Source of the DNA: Chrysophaeum taylorii
Lineage: Eukaryota; Sar; Pelagophyceae; Pelagomonadales; Pelagomonadaceae
DNA: 64,000 bases
Direction: 5' to 3'
NCBI GenBank assembly: GCA_029834535.1
Contig: JAQMWT010000330.1
Coordinates: 434,001 to 498,000, forward strand
Shown: in pieces, positions 32,776 through 42,444 of the stretch
How positions within the stretch are numbered: the first letter of the stretch is position 1
How the letters are laid out: every line of letters begins with the position of its first letter
Program-made: the position numbers and the translations under genes
Notes under the pieces: model-generated
Seen by the model: the letters and a program-made list of their open reading frames with translations, nothing else
What the model was told of the DNA's origin: nothing
Databases searched by the model: none

Positions 32776-33696
32776 ATGGGCGTTATTGGCATGTTGTCTC
32801 GCGAAGTGATGTGGAGTGTGCTCGCGTTTTGCGGCGTCCGGGAGATCGGTTGGAGTCTGATGGTTGCCTCTTCATCGTGGCGCGATGAGTGCGATGAGGA
32901 GCGACATTGGAAACGATTCGCTGGGCCATATGCCGCGGTCCTCTCGGGGAGTAGTTGGAAGTGTCTTGTGTGCGACGTAGCGCGCGGATTCGAAGGACCG
33001 AACGCGGCGTCGCGGTCGGTTCGCGGCGTGCTTGGGAATGATATCCCGCGACTCGCTGTGGTGGTCGAGGGGCGCGAGGTCGTCGTGGCCGCGCTCGAGG
33101 AGTCTTCTGGAGGGCTTAGGGTCGCGAGACTCGCGCGAGTCGAGGTGATCACCTCGATGCGCGTAAGGGTCGTCGCGCACGCTCCCGCAATAGTTCCGAG
33201 TGTTATTTTTGATTGCGTGCTCGGGCCGAGCGCGTTCGCTATCAGCGCCAAAACGCGGCACCCCCAAGTTTCGGCGCCGGAAGGCCTGGCGGGCAAGGAC
33301 GGCGACCTTAATCTCGTCAAGCCGCGCCACTGGGACTCCGCCGAGATAAACGAGTCCCCGAATGCTCCTGCCCTTGTCTTCCGAAAGACCTGGGACGGGA
33401 CCGTCCACCTCGTCCAGTTCAACTGGCTCTGCGACCTGGTAGCGGCGCGCGTGACGCCCCGGAAACCCTGCCCGTGCCACCAACCAGCCAGTGCAGACGA
33501 GGAGATGCCTCAAGAAGAAACCATCCCAAGCAGCGCCCCCTTGTTACCGCCGCTCGACGACAAGGATGCTAGCGTACCCACCCTCGCGACGCTCGTCAGG
33601 CTCGCGTGCGCTGGGGTCTCGGCCGCCCTTCAGGCAACCTGCGCCAAGGTGATGATGCCGTGGCACCGCACCAACACTCGGCGCCGAATCCCTTAA
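32776..33696 (+). CDS. F-box-like hypothetical protein
   Basis: A 306-residue protein. The N-terminus MLSREVMWSVLAFCGVREIG...SSSWRDECDEERHWKRFAG has the layout of an F-box (helix, Cys/Leu core, then W-R and W-K-R-F), which would link it to SCF ubiquitin ligases. The remainder (about 85-235) is beta-rich with repeated Val-Val and has no recognised domain. The C-terminal third is Pro/Ser-rich and basic. The first ATG of the frame was used. Confidence that it is a gene is fair; the F-box call is tentative. Confidence 0.6.
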   Translation: MGVIGMLSREVMWSVLAFCGVREIGWSLMVASSSWRDECDEERHWKRFAGPYAAVLSGSSWKCLVCDVARGFEGPNAASRSVRGVLGNDIPRLAVVVEGREVVVAALEESSGGLRVARLARVEVITSMRVRVVAHAPAIVPSVIFDCVLGPSAFAISAKTRHPQVSAPEGLAGKDGDLNLVKPRHWDSAEINESPNAPALVFRKTWDGTVHLVQFNWLCDLVAARVTPRKPCPCHQPASADEEMPQEETIPSSAPLLPPLDDKDASVPTLATLVRLACAGVSAALQATCAKVMMPWHRTNTRRRIP

Positions 33697-34132
33697 TTCA
33701 TCCATTCGTTCATTCCTAAAGGGATGAGGTTTGCCGTACGAATGACATGAACGAGAATGATGAATCCGTCTCTTGCCCACGACGACGACGACGACGACGA
33801 CGACGACATGGAGGGTGGCATTAATTAAATAGCTTTATTAAGTAAAAAGGGGGGAGCCGCAGATCCGTAGCTGTCTGGCCGAAACCAGACGGCCGAGGCG
33901 CTCATCGATCGAGAGGAGGCGAAATTCCGGTGACGGCGATCTCGAGGGTGCGCCACTGGGTCTCTTCCTTCCTTCCTCCCTTCCTTCCTTCCTTCCTTCC
34001 TTCCTTCTTTCGGAGGAGGAGGTGCTGGTGGTGGTGGTAGTGGTGGAGGAAGAAGATGATGATGAAGAAGGCATGAGGAGGCGCAGTCGAAATCGCGCGC
34101 GTGGTATATCACACACGAGGAGAGAAGATAGG
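33697..34132. other. intergenic with GAC and TTCC microsatellites
   Basis: Contains (GAC)n at 33780-33807 and (TTCC)n near 33967-34010. No gene is apparent. It is the common 3' region of two convergent genes. Confidence 0.5.
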
Positions 34133-35749
34133 TCATTTAGGTTTGTTCCGGCGGAGGTTTGGAGCGACCTCGATTTCTGCCCTGAGGACGACGGTGTCGT
34201 CGACGCAAAAGCCGAGGGCCTCGACCTGGGTGAGGACGACGTGGGCGAGGGAGGCCGTGCCGGCGGAAGTGGAGATGCGGCGGCGCTGGTCGGCCTTTGG
34301 TCCGAAGACGCGCGTACCCTCGTGCTTGCGGGCGAGGTGGACGCCCGTGGTCTGGTTCATGAGGGCGAGCTCGAGGGAGGTGACGGTCGCGAAGGCCGCG
34401 CGGTCCGGGGCGTCGTAGTGGACGTAGAGCGCGATCATGCCCGGTCTCTCCCTTTTGATGCCGCCCTTGTAGAGGTCCAGGGACCAAGGAGCTCCGCCCG
34501 GCGGGCGGTAGCGGGCGCCCTGGCGGAATCCCGCGGGGAGGGCAGACCAGCGCTCGACGCGCCAGGTGACCGTGTGGACGGTGGTCGAGCCGCCGTCGCG
34601 GAGCGCGCGCCCCGTCGACGAGACGGTGCCCGACTTGTAGGCGTCGGGGGCCCTCGTCCCGCGGAGCCGGTCGAGGTACGAGGGCTGATCCGAGCGACTG
34701 TCGCGTCTCCCGCGCGCCTGTCGCTCGTGCTCCGTCCAGAGGGCCTTGTGCGCCGCGGGCGCCGAGGATATCTGGTTCTCGGGAAACCGCGCCGAGAACC
34801 ACTGTTCGAAGGTCGGGCCCTCTTTTTTTTGGGGGGCGTCGGATTTGGGAACGCGCGACGACGACGACGACCGCGGCATACCAGCCCCGCGGGGCTGATG
34901 CTGCTGTTGCTTGTGGCGCTTGGCGGGCTCCGCCTCGAGGAACTCGAGCATCGACGCGAAGTCCGCCTCGAGCGCCTTGGCCTTGAGCTGCTGCCAGCTC
35001 GGGGGGTCCTGGAGAACTATGGGTTTGAGCCCCCGGCCGTTCGGCGACCTCGCCGGCCGCTGGGTTTTCGGCGAATCGCCGCGCGAGCCCGTGAGCACCC
35101 CCGAGAACCACGAGGGCTCGTCCGACGACACTCCGAAAAGCGCTTTGGCGAAATCGGTCGGCTCCGAGGCCGATTGGTTCTTGTTTCGGGGAGAGCCCCG
35201 CGGCTGCTCGGAGACCGCCCGCCGCGGCTTGTCTACCTCGACCACGGCCGACCGCGAGACCCGCGCGTGCTGCTCGTCTCTCGCCACGGGCGAAGCGTCC
35301 GAATCCGACGAATCCGCCGCCGACGGTAACTCGGGCGCTTGCCTCGACGACGTCGGAGTCCTCGTTCGGTCGCGACTCGCGTCGCGACTCAGCTCGCGGA
35401 TCCGCGGCGCGTCGTCGCCCCGCGCCGACCGTCGACCTCTTTGAGCCGACTCGGGGTGCGGCCGGAAAAAACGCGGGGAAGGCGAGCTCTCCGGCACGGC
35501 GTCCGTCGCCTCGCGGGCGCGCGTCTTGCTCTTCGCCTTGGCGCTCCGCTCCGCATCCTGTTTCTTCTCGCGCGACCGGTACAACGCGAGGTCGAACGAG
35601 AACTTGCGCCGCGCCCCCGTCAACGTCCGCAGCATCTCCGACCGACGCCGGAGAACTTTACACTTTACTAAGCAAGTAGCGGGGTTGCATGCAAAATTCA
35701 TGACGTCATATGAATAATAATAATAATAGGGTTTGAGAGGAGGACCCAT
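34133..35749 (-). CDS. MATH-domain protein with long disordered N-terminus
   Basis: Up to 538 residues. Residues about 1-365 are Arg/Ser/Pro-rich and probably disordered. The C-terminal 150 residues resemble a MATH/TRAF domain: HTVTWRVERWSALPAGF, PPGGAPWSLDLYKGG, GMIALYVHYD, then a late strand VLRAEIEV. MATH domains bind peptides and often act as substrate adaptors. No BTB domain is attached, unlike the protein at 47136-48281. The start is uncertain: ATGs at 35749, about 35704 and about 35635 are all in frame, and the last (MLRTLTGARRKF) avoids the odd poly-Tyr segment. Confidence 0.6.
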   Translation of the reverse strand: MGPPLKPYYYYYSYDVMNFACNPATCLVKCKVLRRRSEMLRTLTGARRKFSFDLALYRSREKKQDAERSAKAKSKTRAREATDAVPESSPSPRFFRPHPESAQRGRRSARGDDAPRIRELSRDASRDRTRTPTSSRQAPELPSAADSSDSDASPVARDEQHARVSRSAVVEVDKPRRAVSEQPRGSPRNKNQSASEPTDFAKALFGVSSDEPSWFSGVLTGSRGDSPKTQRPARSPNGRGLKPIVLQDPPSWQQLKAKALEADFASMLEFLEAEPAKRHKQQQHQPRGAGMPRSSSSSRVPKSDAPQKKEGPTFEQWFSARFPENQISSAPAAHKALWTEHERQARGRRDSRSDQPSYLDRLRGTRAPDAYKSGTVSSTGRALRDGGSTTVHTVTWRVERWSALPAGFRQGARYRPPGGAPWSLDLYKGGIKRERPGMIALYVHYDAPDRAAFATVTSLELALMNQTTGVHLARKHEGTRVFGPKADQRRRISTSAGTASLAHVVLTQVEALGFCVDDTVVLRAEIEVAPNLRRNKPK

Positions 35750-35872
35750 TTACTTTTTTGTACCGTTGTGTTCCTCCGCAAATTCACGAAGTGGACCTGG
35801 CGGTTGGTTTGTGCCATGCGACGGTCTCCTCGCGGCGCCCTTCGGCCTGCGCCCAAGGGACCGACGCGGGCC

Positions 35873-36156
35873 GAGAAGGTTTCTATCGTCAAGCGAGGGG
35901 TGACGGCGGTCGTGCGGCATGGCGGTGGCAGCGGCTTTGAGGGCGGTCTGCGAGCAGCGTCCTGAGCTCCGCGTCGGCGGCACCTCGGCGCGTCTACGAG
36001 GAGGTGGCGCGAGAAGGCCACCATTTCTCAAGCGATGGGTGACGGCGGTCGTGCGGCATGGCGGTGGCAGCGGTTTTTTGGGGGGGGGGTTGCAGCAGCT
36101 GGGTTCCCGAGCTGCGGTAGGCGGCGCCTCGGCGCGTCTGCGAGGAGGTGGCGAGG
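35873..36156 (+). repeat. tandem duplication of about 140 bases
   Basis: Two diverged units (about 35873-36009 and 36010-36156) share GGTGACGGCGGTCGTGCGGC, ATGGCGGTGGCAGCGG and CTCGGCGCGTCTRCGAGGAG (R = A or G). The second has an inserted G-run. Confidence 0.65.
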
Positions 36157-37100
36157 GTCAAGGAGAACTCGGACTTTTTCGAGGCCATCCGTACCCTAGA
36201 GGAGCCGGAACCCGAGCCGGAGCCAACTGCTGCCTCGGTGGTGCCGTGCGCGCAGGGACACGCGAGTGACCAATGTGACTACAGATTGGGCTGGCGAGCC
36301 GTGGGAGCTGAAGGAGATCATGGCGGAGTGCCACAAGCTGTATGGCGACGATGCGGCGGCCACGGAGCGGACTGTCCGGCGCTATCTCGAGGCGGGCAAG
36401 GTCGGCAACGGGATCATGCCTCGCGGCCCCGAGATATATGTTCTTCCAAGGCCCAGGCTGACACCAGCGAGACCGGCGCGCGGCTGAGCTCGGCCCACCT
36501 GCAGCAGATGGGCGGACCATCGAACTCGGAGGAGGGCCTCAAGTTCATCGCGTTCATGACGAGGTGTTGACGATACAGACCTCAAAGAAGTCTGCAGCGA
36601 CTAATTCAACATCACCTACCGTAACGCCGACGACGCCAAGGTCGCCCTCGTGGACGCCATCGAACAATGTTACCAAAGAAATATTCCCATCGCCTGGATA
36701 CCCGAAAAGTTCAGGGCCAAGTACAATCCCGCCGTGGCCTCAACGCACGAGGCCACTACCGAAAAAAGAAAAGGACCACCCACTTCAAGATTGGCGGGGG
36801 CATCGACTGGGCCCGCAATCTGATCACCCACAGTACCCCCCGACAGCCCTGGGGGACATCCATCCATCTCAAGCGCCATTATACCTCTGGGAACTAGCTG
36901 AGTAGTGCAATACCCCCAACTTGAAACGGTGTCATACCGCATCGACAGTCGTCGCATATCGCAAAAGCGAGATCAAATATGGAATCCTCGTGTCGGAATT
37001 GTCGAGTTACGCAAAGGCTCGTTGGTTTGACCCGAATAATATGGTGCCGATACGCTACTTCGCAACAAAGCGGAGGACACTTAGACCGGAGGAGCATCCA
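36157..37100 (+). pseudogene. degenerate unidentified ORF cluster, possibly transposon-derived
   Basis: Protein-like pieces sit in shifting plus-strand frames: KENSDFFEAIRTLEEPEPE, then TTDWAGEPWELKEIMAECHK with TERTVRRYLEAGKVG, then FNITYRNADDAKVALVDAI and IPIAWIPEKFRAKYNPAVA. The second piece has a helix-turn-helix flavour. The order looks like one gene broken by frameshifts. I cannot name the family. Confidence 0.35.
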
Positions 37101-37333
37101 AAAAAGCGGACCACTTGAGTGACCAACTTACTTGAACGCGTTTGTTTCAGCCATTCTCACCACGGTCTTCGACAGGTCACCGGATTCTCAGCCACACCAC
37201 CCAAGAGAACACCATGCTTGACCCGTGTTTATCGGGCGTTGTCGGTGCTGACGTGGCGGATCTGTAACGGTTTCGCAAGTAACTCTTGTGGACTTCATTT
37301 GAGAACAAGGGGTGGTAGGTAATAAGTTCCATC
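37101..37333. other. intergenic, upstream region of secreted protein gene
   Basis: No gene is apparent. This AT-richer stretch must contain the promoter of the gene at 37334. Confidence 0.4.
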
Positions 37334-39076
37334 ATGATGACTGTGGCAACAGTGGTGGTGGTGGTTGTCTGCTTCTTCGCGCCGCTCGTGAGAAGCACCC
37401 CCGAGCCGACGACGACGCACCCGAGGGCGTGCGCGTACGCCGTCCGGCTCGAGAGGAGTGCGGTGTGCCGCGCGGATGTCGTTTATGCGGAGGAGGAGGA
37501 GGAGGAGGAGCAGCGGCGAATCACCGTGCGGCGCGCCGACGAGCGCGCTGCCGGCATTCGGTGCTGCGACGACGCCGCGCTCCGAGCGCCGTCGCCGCGG
37601 CCCACGACCGAGAAGGAAATGAAACAATACCTGAAAGGCGCCGCCGCGCGGGACTTTGATTACTGGACCGGAACTCACAACTCGATCCCGGCGCCTCGCC
37701 GGTACGCGGCCTTCGACTCGTGCTCGTCGGCGTGCGAGGTCGTCGCGTTTTCCGATGCCGAAGCAACGTGCGACGCCAAGGGGCTGCGTCTGTGCACGAA
37801 TGACGAAGTCCTGGCGGGGCTCGACGTGGAGCCTAAGTATTGGCCTTCGTGCGAGTTCGCGTACGCGTGGACGAGCGATTCAGTCGCCGAATGTCCGACG
37901 TTCGCACCGTCGAGCGAGCCGACAACTACGACGCCCTCGACGGCGACGCCGACGGTCCCACCCGCGCCCACCAGTGCGCCCACCGACAGCGAGTGCGCGG
38001 TGATCGCCGATGGAAACCCTGATTTGGACGACGCGTACGCGTGCCCGGAATTGCCCGATTACTACGAGAAATACGACAGGCTATTGGTGGACCCCGAAAA
38101 GGGAAGGGCGGGGGTCGCGTGCTGCGACGGGACCGTGGGCAAGACCTTCTGCGTCTACGAGTGCCAGCTCGTCACCCTCGAGACGGCCAAGGAGGTGTGC
38201 GCGCATAAAGGCGCGCGGTTGTGCTCGGAGGCCGAGGTGCTGACGCAGAAGCTCGTCGAGAAGGGCGGGTGCAAGTACGACTACACCTTCGTCTGGACCT
38301 CGGGGACGGAAGCGTGCCCGGCACCCACCACCGACGGTACGCAGAACTGCGTGATCGTGGTCGACGGCGCGCCCGACAACGACCTCGCGGACGCGTGCGG
38401 TCCGACGTCAGGGACGGGCCTCGGCGTCTCGGATTACGATAAGCCGGACGCCATCGCCGTCCGGGCCGACGAGGAGGCCGCCGGCATCCGGTGTTGCTCG
38501 GACGACGACCATTCGAGGGGAAAGTCGTTCTGCGCGCGCGACTGCCAATTCTTCGACTACCGTACGGCTCGGGGCGTCTGCGCGCGCCACGGCATGCGCC
38601 TCTGCACGAAGGAGGAAATCCTCAACAACGATGTCAAGGGCACCGGGTGCCAGTACGACTTCACCTACGTCTGGAGCTCGTCGCCCGGGGACGGCTGTCC
38701 CACCTCCGAGCCCTCGACGGCGACCGAGCTCGAGTGCGTCTTCGTCGTCGACGGCGACCCTACGCACGATCACGCCGACGAGTGCCCCGACTCGCCGGAT
38801 GAAGGGGTCGACGACGTCATCTCCGCGCACGTCGATGCAGAGGTTGCCGGGATTCGGTGCTGCGGAGACGACGGCTCTGTCAGGTCCTTCTGCGCTTACG
38901 AGTGCCAATTGTTTGATTTCGAGGCCGCGCGCTCGGTGTGCGTCCACCACGGCATGCGGCTCTGCACAAAGCATGAAATCCTGGGCGGCACAACAAAGCA
39001 CTCGGGCTGCAACTACGACTACACCTACGTCTGGTCTGCCGACCGCGCCCCGGATGGCACCTGTGGGAGACTATAA
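37334..39076 (+). CDS. secreted protein with four Cys-rich repeats
   Basis: A 580-residue protein with a signal peptide (MMTVATVVVVVVCFFAPLVRS). Four copies of a module of about 105-115 residues follow, roughly residues 55-180, 220-325, 340-450 and 465-575. Each contains AG(I/V)xCC, then C-x3-C-Q(L/F), A-x3-C-x3-G-x-RLC(T/S), and finally GC-x-YD(Y/F)T(Y/F)VW. Thr/Ser/Pro linkers separate the first two. This RCC...RLCT...VW module occurs in many algal extracellular proteins, as far as I recall, and its function is unknown. Repeat 1 is the most diverged and carries an extra segment. It probably acts at the cell surface or in the extracellular matrix. Confidence 0.75.
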   Translation: MMTVATVVVVVVCFFAPLVRSTPEPTTTHPRACAYAVRLERSAVCRADVVYAEEEEEEEQRRITVRRADERAAGIRCCDDAALRAPSPRPTTEKEMKQYLKGAAARDFDYWTGTHNSIPAPRRYAAFDSCSSACEVVAFSDAEATCDAKGLRLCTNDEVLAGLDVEPKYWPSCEFAYAWTSDSVAECPTFAPSSEPTTTTPSTATPTVPPAPTSAPTDSECAVIADGNPDLDDAYACPELPDYYEKYDRLLVDPEKGRAGVACCDGTVGKTFCVYECQLVTLETAKEVCAHKGARLCSEAEVLTQKLVEKGGCKYDYTFVWTSGTEACPAPTTDGTQNCVIVVDGAPDNDLADACGPTSGTGLGVSDYDKPDAIAVRADEEAAGIRCCSDDDHSRGKSFCARDCQFFDYRTARGVCARHGMRLCTKEEILNNDVKGTGCQYDFTYVWSSSPGDGCPTSEPSTATELECVFVVDGDPTHDHADECPDSPDEGVDDVISAHVDAEVAGIRCCGDDGSVRSFCAYECQLFDFEAARSVCVHHGMRLCTKHEILGGTTKHSGCNYDYTYVWSADRAPDGTCGRL

Positions 39077-39310
39077 TCCTCTCGGATAAGATGCCGTCGT
39101 GGGGGGCTACGCTACACTATGATCATCGGAAGACGATCCGATCGCCGCTCTAAAAGAAGAAAGAAAACACAGTGTGAAGAAACACCTCCACAACGACGAC
39201 GACGACGACAGCGGGAATATGCTGCCGCGCCCTTCTTGACTTGCATATGTACTCCGCCGGAAGAAAATAATAATGCGGCGTGTTTGTTAAAATGATCACG
39301 TCGTCGTTCG
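39077..39310. other. short intergenic between convergent genes
   Basis: Contains a (GAC)n run and AATAATAATG. No gene is apparent. Confidence 0.4.
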
Positions 39311-40666
39311 TCAGCGCACTGCATGCAGCTCATATAGTCGAAAGAGGCGGACGTCCGGGGGGACGTTCGTGTTGCAGGGGATCTGGAGTTCTTCGACGTG
39401 GAGGAGATCATGGAGGCTGTTAAAAAAGTTCGCGTCGCGCGGGTTGCGATGTCTGTGCGCCAGCAACACCAAGGACGGTTGGAACGTCCGGAAGAGGCGT
39501 TCGAGGGTTTTAAGAAGGGGTTCGTGGAGCGTGGGATCGTAGACGACATCCGAGAGGAGGATTACGTCGATCGCCTCGGGAAAAGTCGTCGTCGACGGGA
39601 GATTTTCCCGCGTCCAGTCGAGCTCGATAGCCTCGACGGTCGGGGGGCCGAGATTATTGAGCCTCGCGTTCAACGCGAGCAAGGGGACGACATCGCGGTG
39701 GTCGGTCAGCAGGACCCTCGCTGCGCCGAGGCGCACGCACGCGAGGCCGACGGCGCCGGTGCCTGCGCCGAGCTCGAGGACCGTCTTGTCGCGGACTGAG
39801 TCGGTGGTCTCCAAGGCTGCGAGGAGCGCCACCGCGGCGTCCCAGAGCTTGCCGCCGATCCCAAGGGTCCCCGGGGCCTCGGCGACAAGGACCCCGCCGA
39901 GCTCGCGGCAGCACGTGGCCCCGACGCCGCTCGCGTCTACGCCGGGCGGCAACGAGAGCACGGCGAGCGGCGGCCGCAGCCAGTCCTTCTCCAAGGGCGC
40001 GACTCGCACCTGCGCTTTCCCGTCCGAGATTCGAAGGGTCGCGCGGCCGTCGGGCGTGACGGTGGTCACCGCGCCGTTCGACACGAGGCGCGCCTCCGGT
40101 CTGTTGCTGACGGTGTCCCAGTCGGCCGCGCGCCAGAGTCCGAACTCGTTCGCGACCCTAAGCTTGACCAACGCGCCCGCATCGGGGGGCGACGCGAAGA
40201 CCAGCCGGAGCGTCTGGTCCCGGTGCACCATGGCCTTCCCGATGTCGTCGTCGACGGTTGCGAGCGCCGCGCGGTCGGCGAGGAGGGCGGACTCGGCGCG
40301 CCGTCGTTGAGAAGCCGCGCCCGCTACCCCCGCAGCCGCCGCGCGCGCGGCGTCCTCGGCCGCGAGGGCGTGCTTTTCGAGCTGCGACCGCGCGAACGAC
40401 CGTTTCAGCAGACACCGGCCCTTCATGACCGCATCGGCGGCGGCAGCGGCGGCGGGGTCGTCGATGGCCGCCGTCAACTCGGCCTCGCACGCCTCCCACC
40501 GCTGCATCGCGGCGAGCACCGCCGCGCGGTTTTTGCGCACCACCACCGCGGCGCGTCCGCGTACTTCGGGGAGCAAAGCCTCGAGGCCCCGCAGCGCCTC
40601 TTCGTGGCGCCCGCGCCGGTACGCGTCTAGAGCCATCGCGCTTCGCGCTTCCAAACTCCTCCTCAT
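39311..40666 (-). CDS. METTL21-type protein methyltransferase with N-terminal TPR region
   Basis: A 451-residue protein. Residues 1-125 contain TPR-like helices (MALDAYRRGRHEEALRGLEA, AVVVRKNRAAVLAAMQRWEA). The C-terminal 210 residues are a class I SAM methyltransferase of the Methyltransf_16 group: WDAAVALLAAL, motif I TVLELGAGTGAVGLACVRLG, VLLTDHRDVVPLL, and motif DVILLSDVVYDPTLHEPLL. This group methylates lysines on chaperones, elongation factors and similar proteins in the cytosol. The TPR fusion may provide chaperone binding (inference). The ATG at 40666 was chosen; longer upstream frames consist of Arg/Pro-rich antisense of the next gene. Confidence 0.82.
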   Translation of the reverse strand: MRRSLEARSAMALDAYRRGRHEEALRGLEALLPEVRGRAAVVVRKNRAAVLAAMQRWEACEAELTAAIDDPAAAAAADAVMKGRCLLKRSFARSQLEKHALAAEDAARAAAAGVAGAASQRRRAESALLADRAALATVDDDIGKAMVHRDQTLRLVFASPPDAGALVKLRVANEFGLWRAADWDTVSNRPEARLVSNGAVTTVTPDGRATLRISDGKAQVRVAPLEKDWLRPPLAVLSLPPGVDASGVGATCCRELGGVLVAEAPGTLGIGGKLWDAAVALLAALETTDSVRDKTVLELGAGTGAVGLACVRLGAARVLLTDHRDVVPLLALNARLNNLGPPTVEAIELDWTRENLPSTTTFPEAIDVILLSDVVYDPTLHEPLLKTLERLFRTFQPSLVLLAHRHRNPRDANFFNSLHDLLHVEELQIPCNTNVPPDVRLFRLYELHAVR

Positions 40667-40719
40667 GACCGCGACCACTGGTACAGTAGTACAACCTTGT
40701 ACCGGCACCTTTGAAGTTG
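40667..40719. promoter_or_regulatory. divergent promoter region METTL / CNNM-CorC
   Basis: Only 53 bases separate the two start codons. The promoters therefore overlap each other or the coding regions. No TATA-like element is obvious. Confidence 0.5.
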
Positions 40720-42444
40720 ATGCGCCTGTCGTCGTTGTTGGTGGCGGTCCTCGTCTCGAGCGGCGAGGCGCTGGCGCCGCCGCAGGCGGTAGCGCGCAAA
40801 GAGAAAATTTTTGCAGTAGAGAGAAAACCCCTGCGGAGCGGCGCCGTGGTGGTGTGCGGGCTCGTCGTCGCCGCCGCATCGGCGGCCACCACCACCGCCA
40901 CCACCAATGCGATGACTCTGGGTGGGGCCCTCGAGACCACAACAACAACAACAACAAGCACCACCATGGTGATGTGGCCGCGCATAGTGGGGTGGGCCGT
41001 CCTGTTCGGGATCGCGTCGTTCGTGCACGCCGCCGAGATCGCCATCACGACGTTGTGGCCCTGGAAGGTCCGGGAATTCGCCGAGGAGGAGGGGAAGCGG
41101 TCGCCGTTCGCGAAGATATCGGGGAACCTGACGCCCGTGATGACGGCCATGCTCGTCGCCAGCACGGCGTGCTCGGTGTGCGGGACCTCGCTCGCGACCT
41201 CGGCGATCGGCGCCCTCGCCCCGGGGAGGCTCGCGATCGCGGGGGCCTGCCTCGCCGCCGTGACCATATTCTTCGGCGAACTCCTCCCCAAGACGCTCGG
41301 TGTTTACTGCGCCGAGCCTATCGCGCGGCGCGCCATCCCGTGGCTCGTTTCGCTCGCCTACGTCCTCGCCCCCGTCGGAGCCGTCTTCTCCCTCGGGATC
41401 AAGGCCCTCATCACGCCGCTCGGGTGGAAATTCGACGACGAATCGACGGCAGCGAGCGTCGTCAGCGAAGCCGAGCTTCGGCTCCTCGTCGCCGCCGCGG
41501 GCCAGTCGGGCTCGATCGGCCGCCGCGAGTCGAGCATGGTCGCGAGCGTCCTCGATTTGCAGGACACCAAGGTGAGCGAGGTGATGACGCCGCGCGTCGA
41601 GGTCGTCGCCATCGACGAAACCGCGACCGTCGACAAGGCGCTCGATCTGATGACCACCACCAAATTCTCGCGGCTCCCGGTCTTTTCCTCGGACGTCGAC
41701 AACATCACGGGCGTCGTCCTCGCCAAGAGTCTGATTAAGACTTACGAGCCAAAAGAAGAAGAAGCGACCGTCGTGCTCAAACCGGCCTTCTTGAGCAAGA
41801 GAGAGGACGCCGTCAGGGTCGGCGACCTCGCCCTCGACTCGACCTACTTCATCCCCGAGTCCATGAGCGTCTGGGCGGCCCTCGAGGCGATGCGCCGCCG
41901 CCGCTGCCACATGGCCGTCGTCGTCGACGAGTACGGAGGTACGGCCGGGATCGTCACCCTCGAGGACATCCTCGAGGAGATCGTCGGCGAGATCTACGAC
42001 GAGGAAGACGCCTTGGACGGCTCGGACCTCGAGGACCAGTCCCTCATCAAAATAGTCGGGGATTCGCCCGATTCTCGCGCCTACGCGATTCGCGGCGAGG
42101 CCGAGCTCGACGACGTACGAGCTGCGCTCTTTGGCAACGCCGACGCCCTCATCTATGCGGACGACGACGCCAACGACCAAGACGCCGCCGATTCTTCCAA
42201 CTCGGAGGATTCCGGCAAGCGCAAGCCCCTCGACGGCGAGCTCCACGACTGTGTTACCTTGTCGGGTCTCCTCTGCGCCGTCAAGGGCGAAATCCCCAAC
42301 GTCGGCGACATCATTACGGACTCGGGCATCATCTTCAGAGTCGACGAGACCGACGATCGCCGCGTTCTCCAAGTCCTCGCGTGGCGCGAAGACCGTGACC
42401 CCTTCCACCACCACCGTCATAAAGTTGCATCTGATGATGGATGA
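40720..42444 (+). CDS. CNNM/CorC (HlyC/CorC) CBS-domain protein, probably plastid-targeted
   Basis: A 574-residue protein. A signal peptide (MRLSSLLVAVLVSSGEA) is followed by LAPPQAVARK, a basic transit-like stretch, as in bipartite leaders of secondary plastids. Residues about 85-215 form a DUF21/CNNM membrane domain (VGWAVLFGIASFVHAAEIAI, FFGELLPKTLGVYCAEPIA). Then come two CBS domains (VMTPRVEVVAIDE, KFSRLPVFSSD; HMAVVVDEYGGTAGIVTLED) and a CorC_HlyC domain ending EIPNVGDIITDSGIIFRV. The family transports or regulates Mg2+ and other divalent cations. The ATG at 40720 was chosen because it creates the signal peptide; the frame opens 9 bases earlier from TTG. Confidence 0.88.
   Translation: MRLSSLLVAVLVSSGEALAPPQAVARKEKIFAVERKPLRSGAVVVCGLVVAAASAATTTATTNAMTLGGALETTTTTTTSTTMVMWPRIVGWAVLFGIASFVHAAEIAITTLWPWKVREFAEEEGKRSPFAKISGNLTPVMTAMLVASTACSVCGTSLATSAIGALAPGRLAIAGACLAAVTIFFGELLPKTLGVYCAEPIARRAIPWLVSLAYVLAPVGAVFSLGIKALITPLGWKFDDESTAASVVSEAELRLLVAAAGQSGSIGRRESSMVASVLDLQDTKVSEVMTPRVEVVAIDETATVDKALDLMTTTKFSRLPVFSSDVDNITGVVLAKSLIKTYEPKEEEATVVLKPAFLSKREDAVRVGDLALDSTYFIPESMSVWAALEAMRRRRCHMAVVVDEYGGTAGIVTLEDILEEIVGEIYDEEDALDGSDLEDQSLIKIVGDSPDSRAYAIRGEAELDDVRAALFGNADALIYADDDANDQDAADSSNSEDSGKRKPLDGELHDCVTLSGLLCAVKGEIPNVGDIITDSGIIFRVDETDDRRVLQVLAWREDRDPFHHHRHKVASDDG

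Noticed and set aside
34022-35329. 435-codon plus-strand frame opposite the MATH gene
   Set aside because: Low-complexity start from microsatellite DNA and no domain; the opposite strand has a MATH-like domain.
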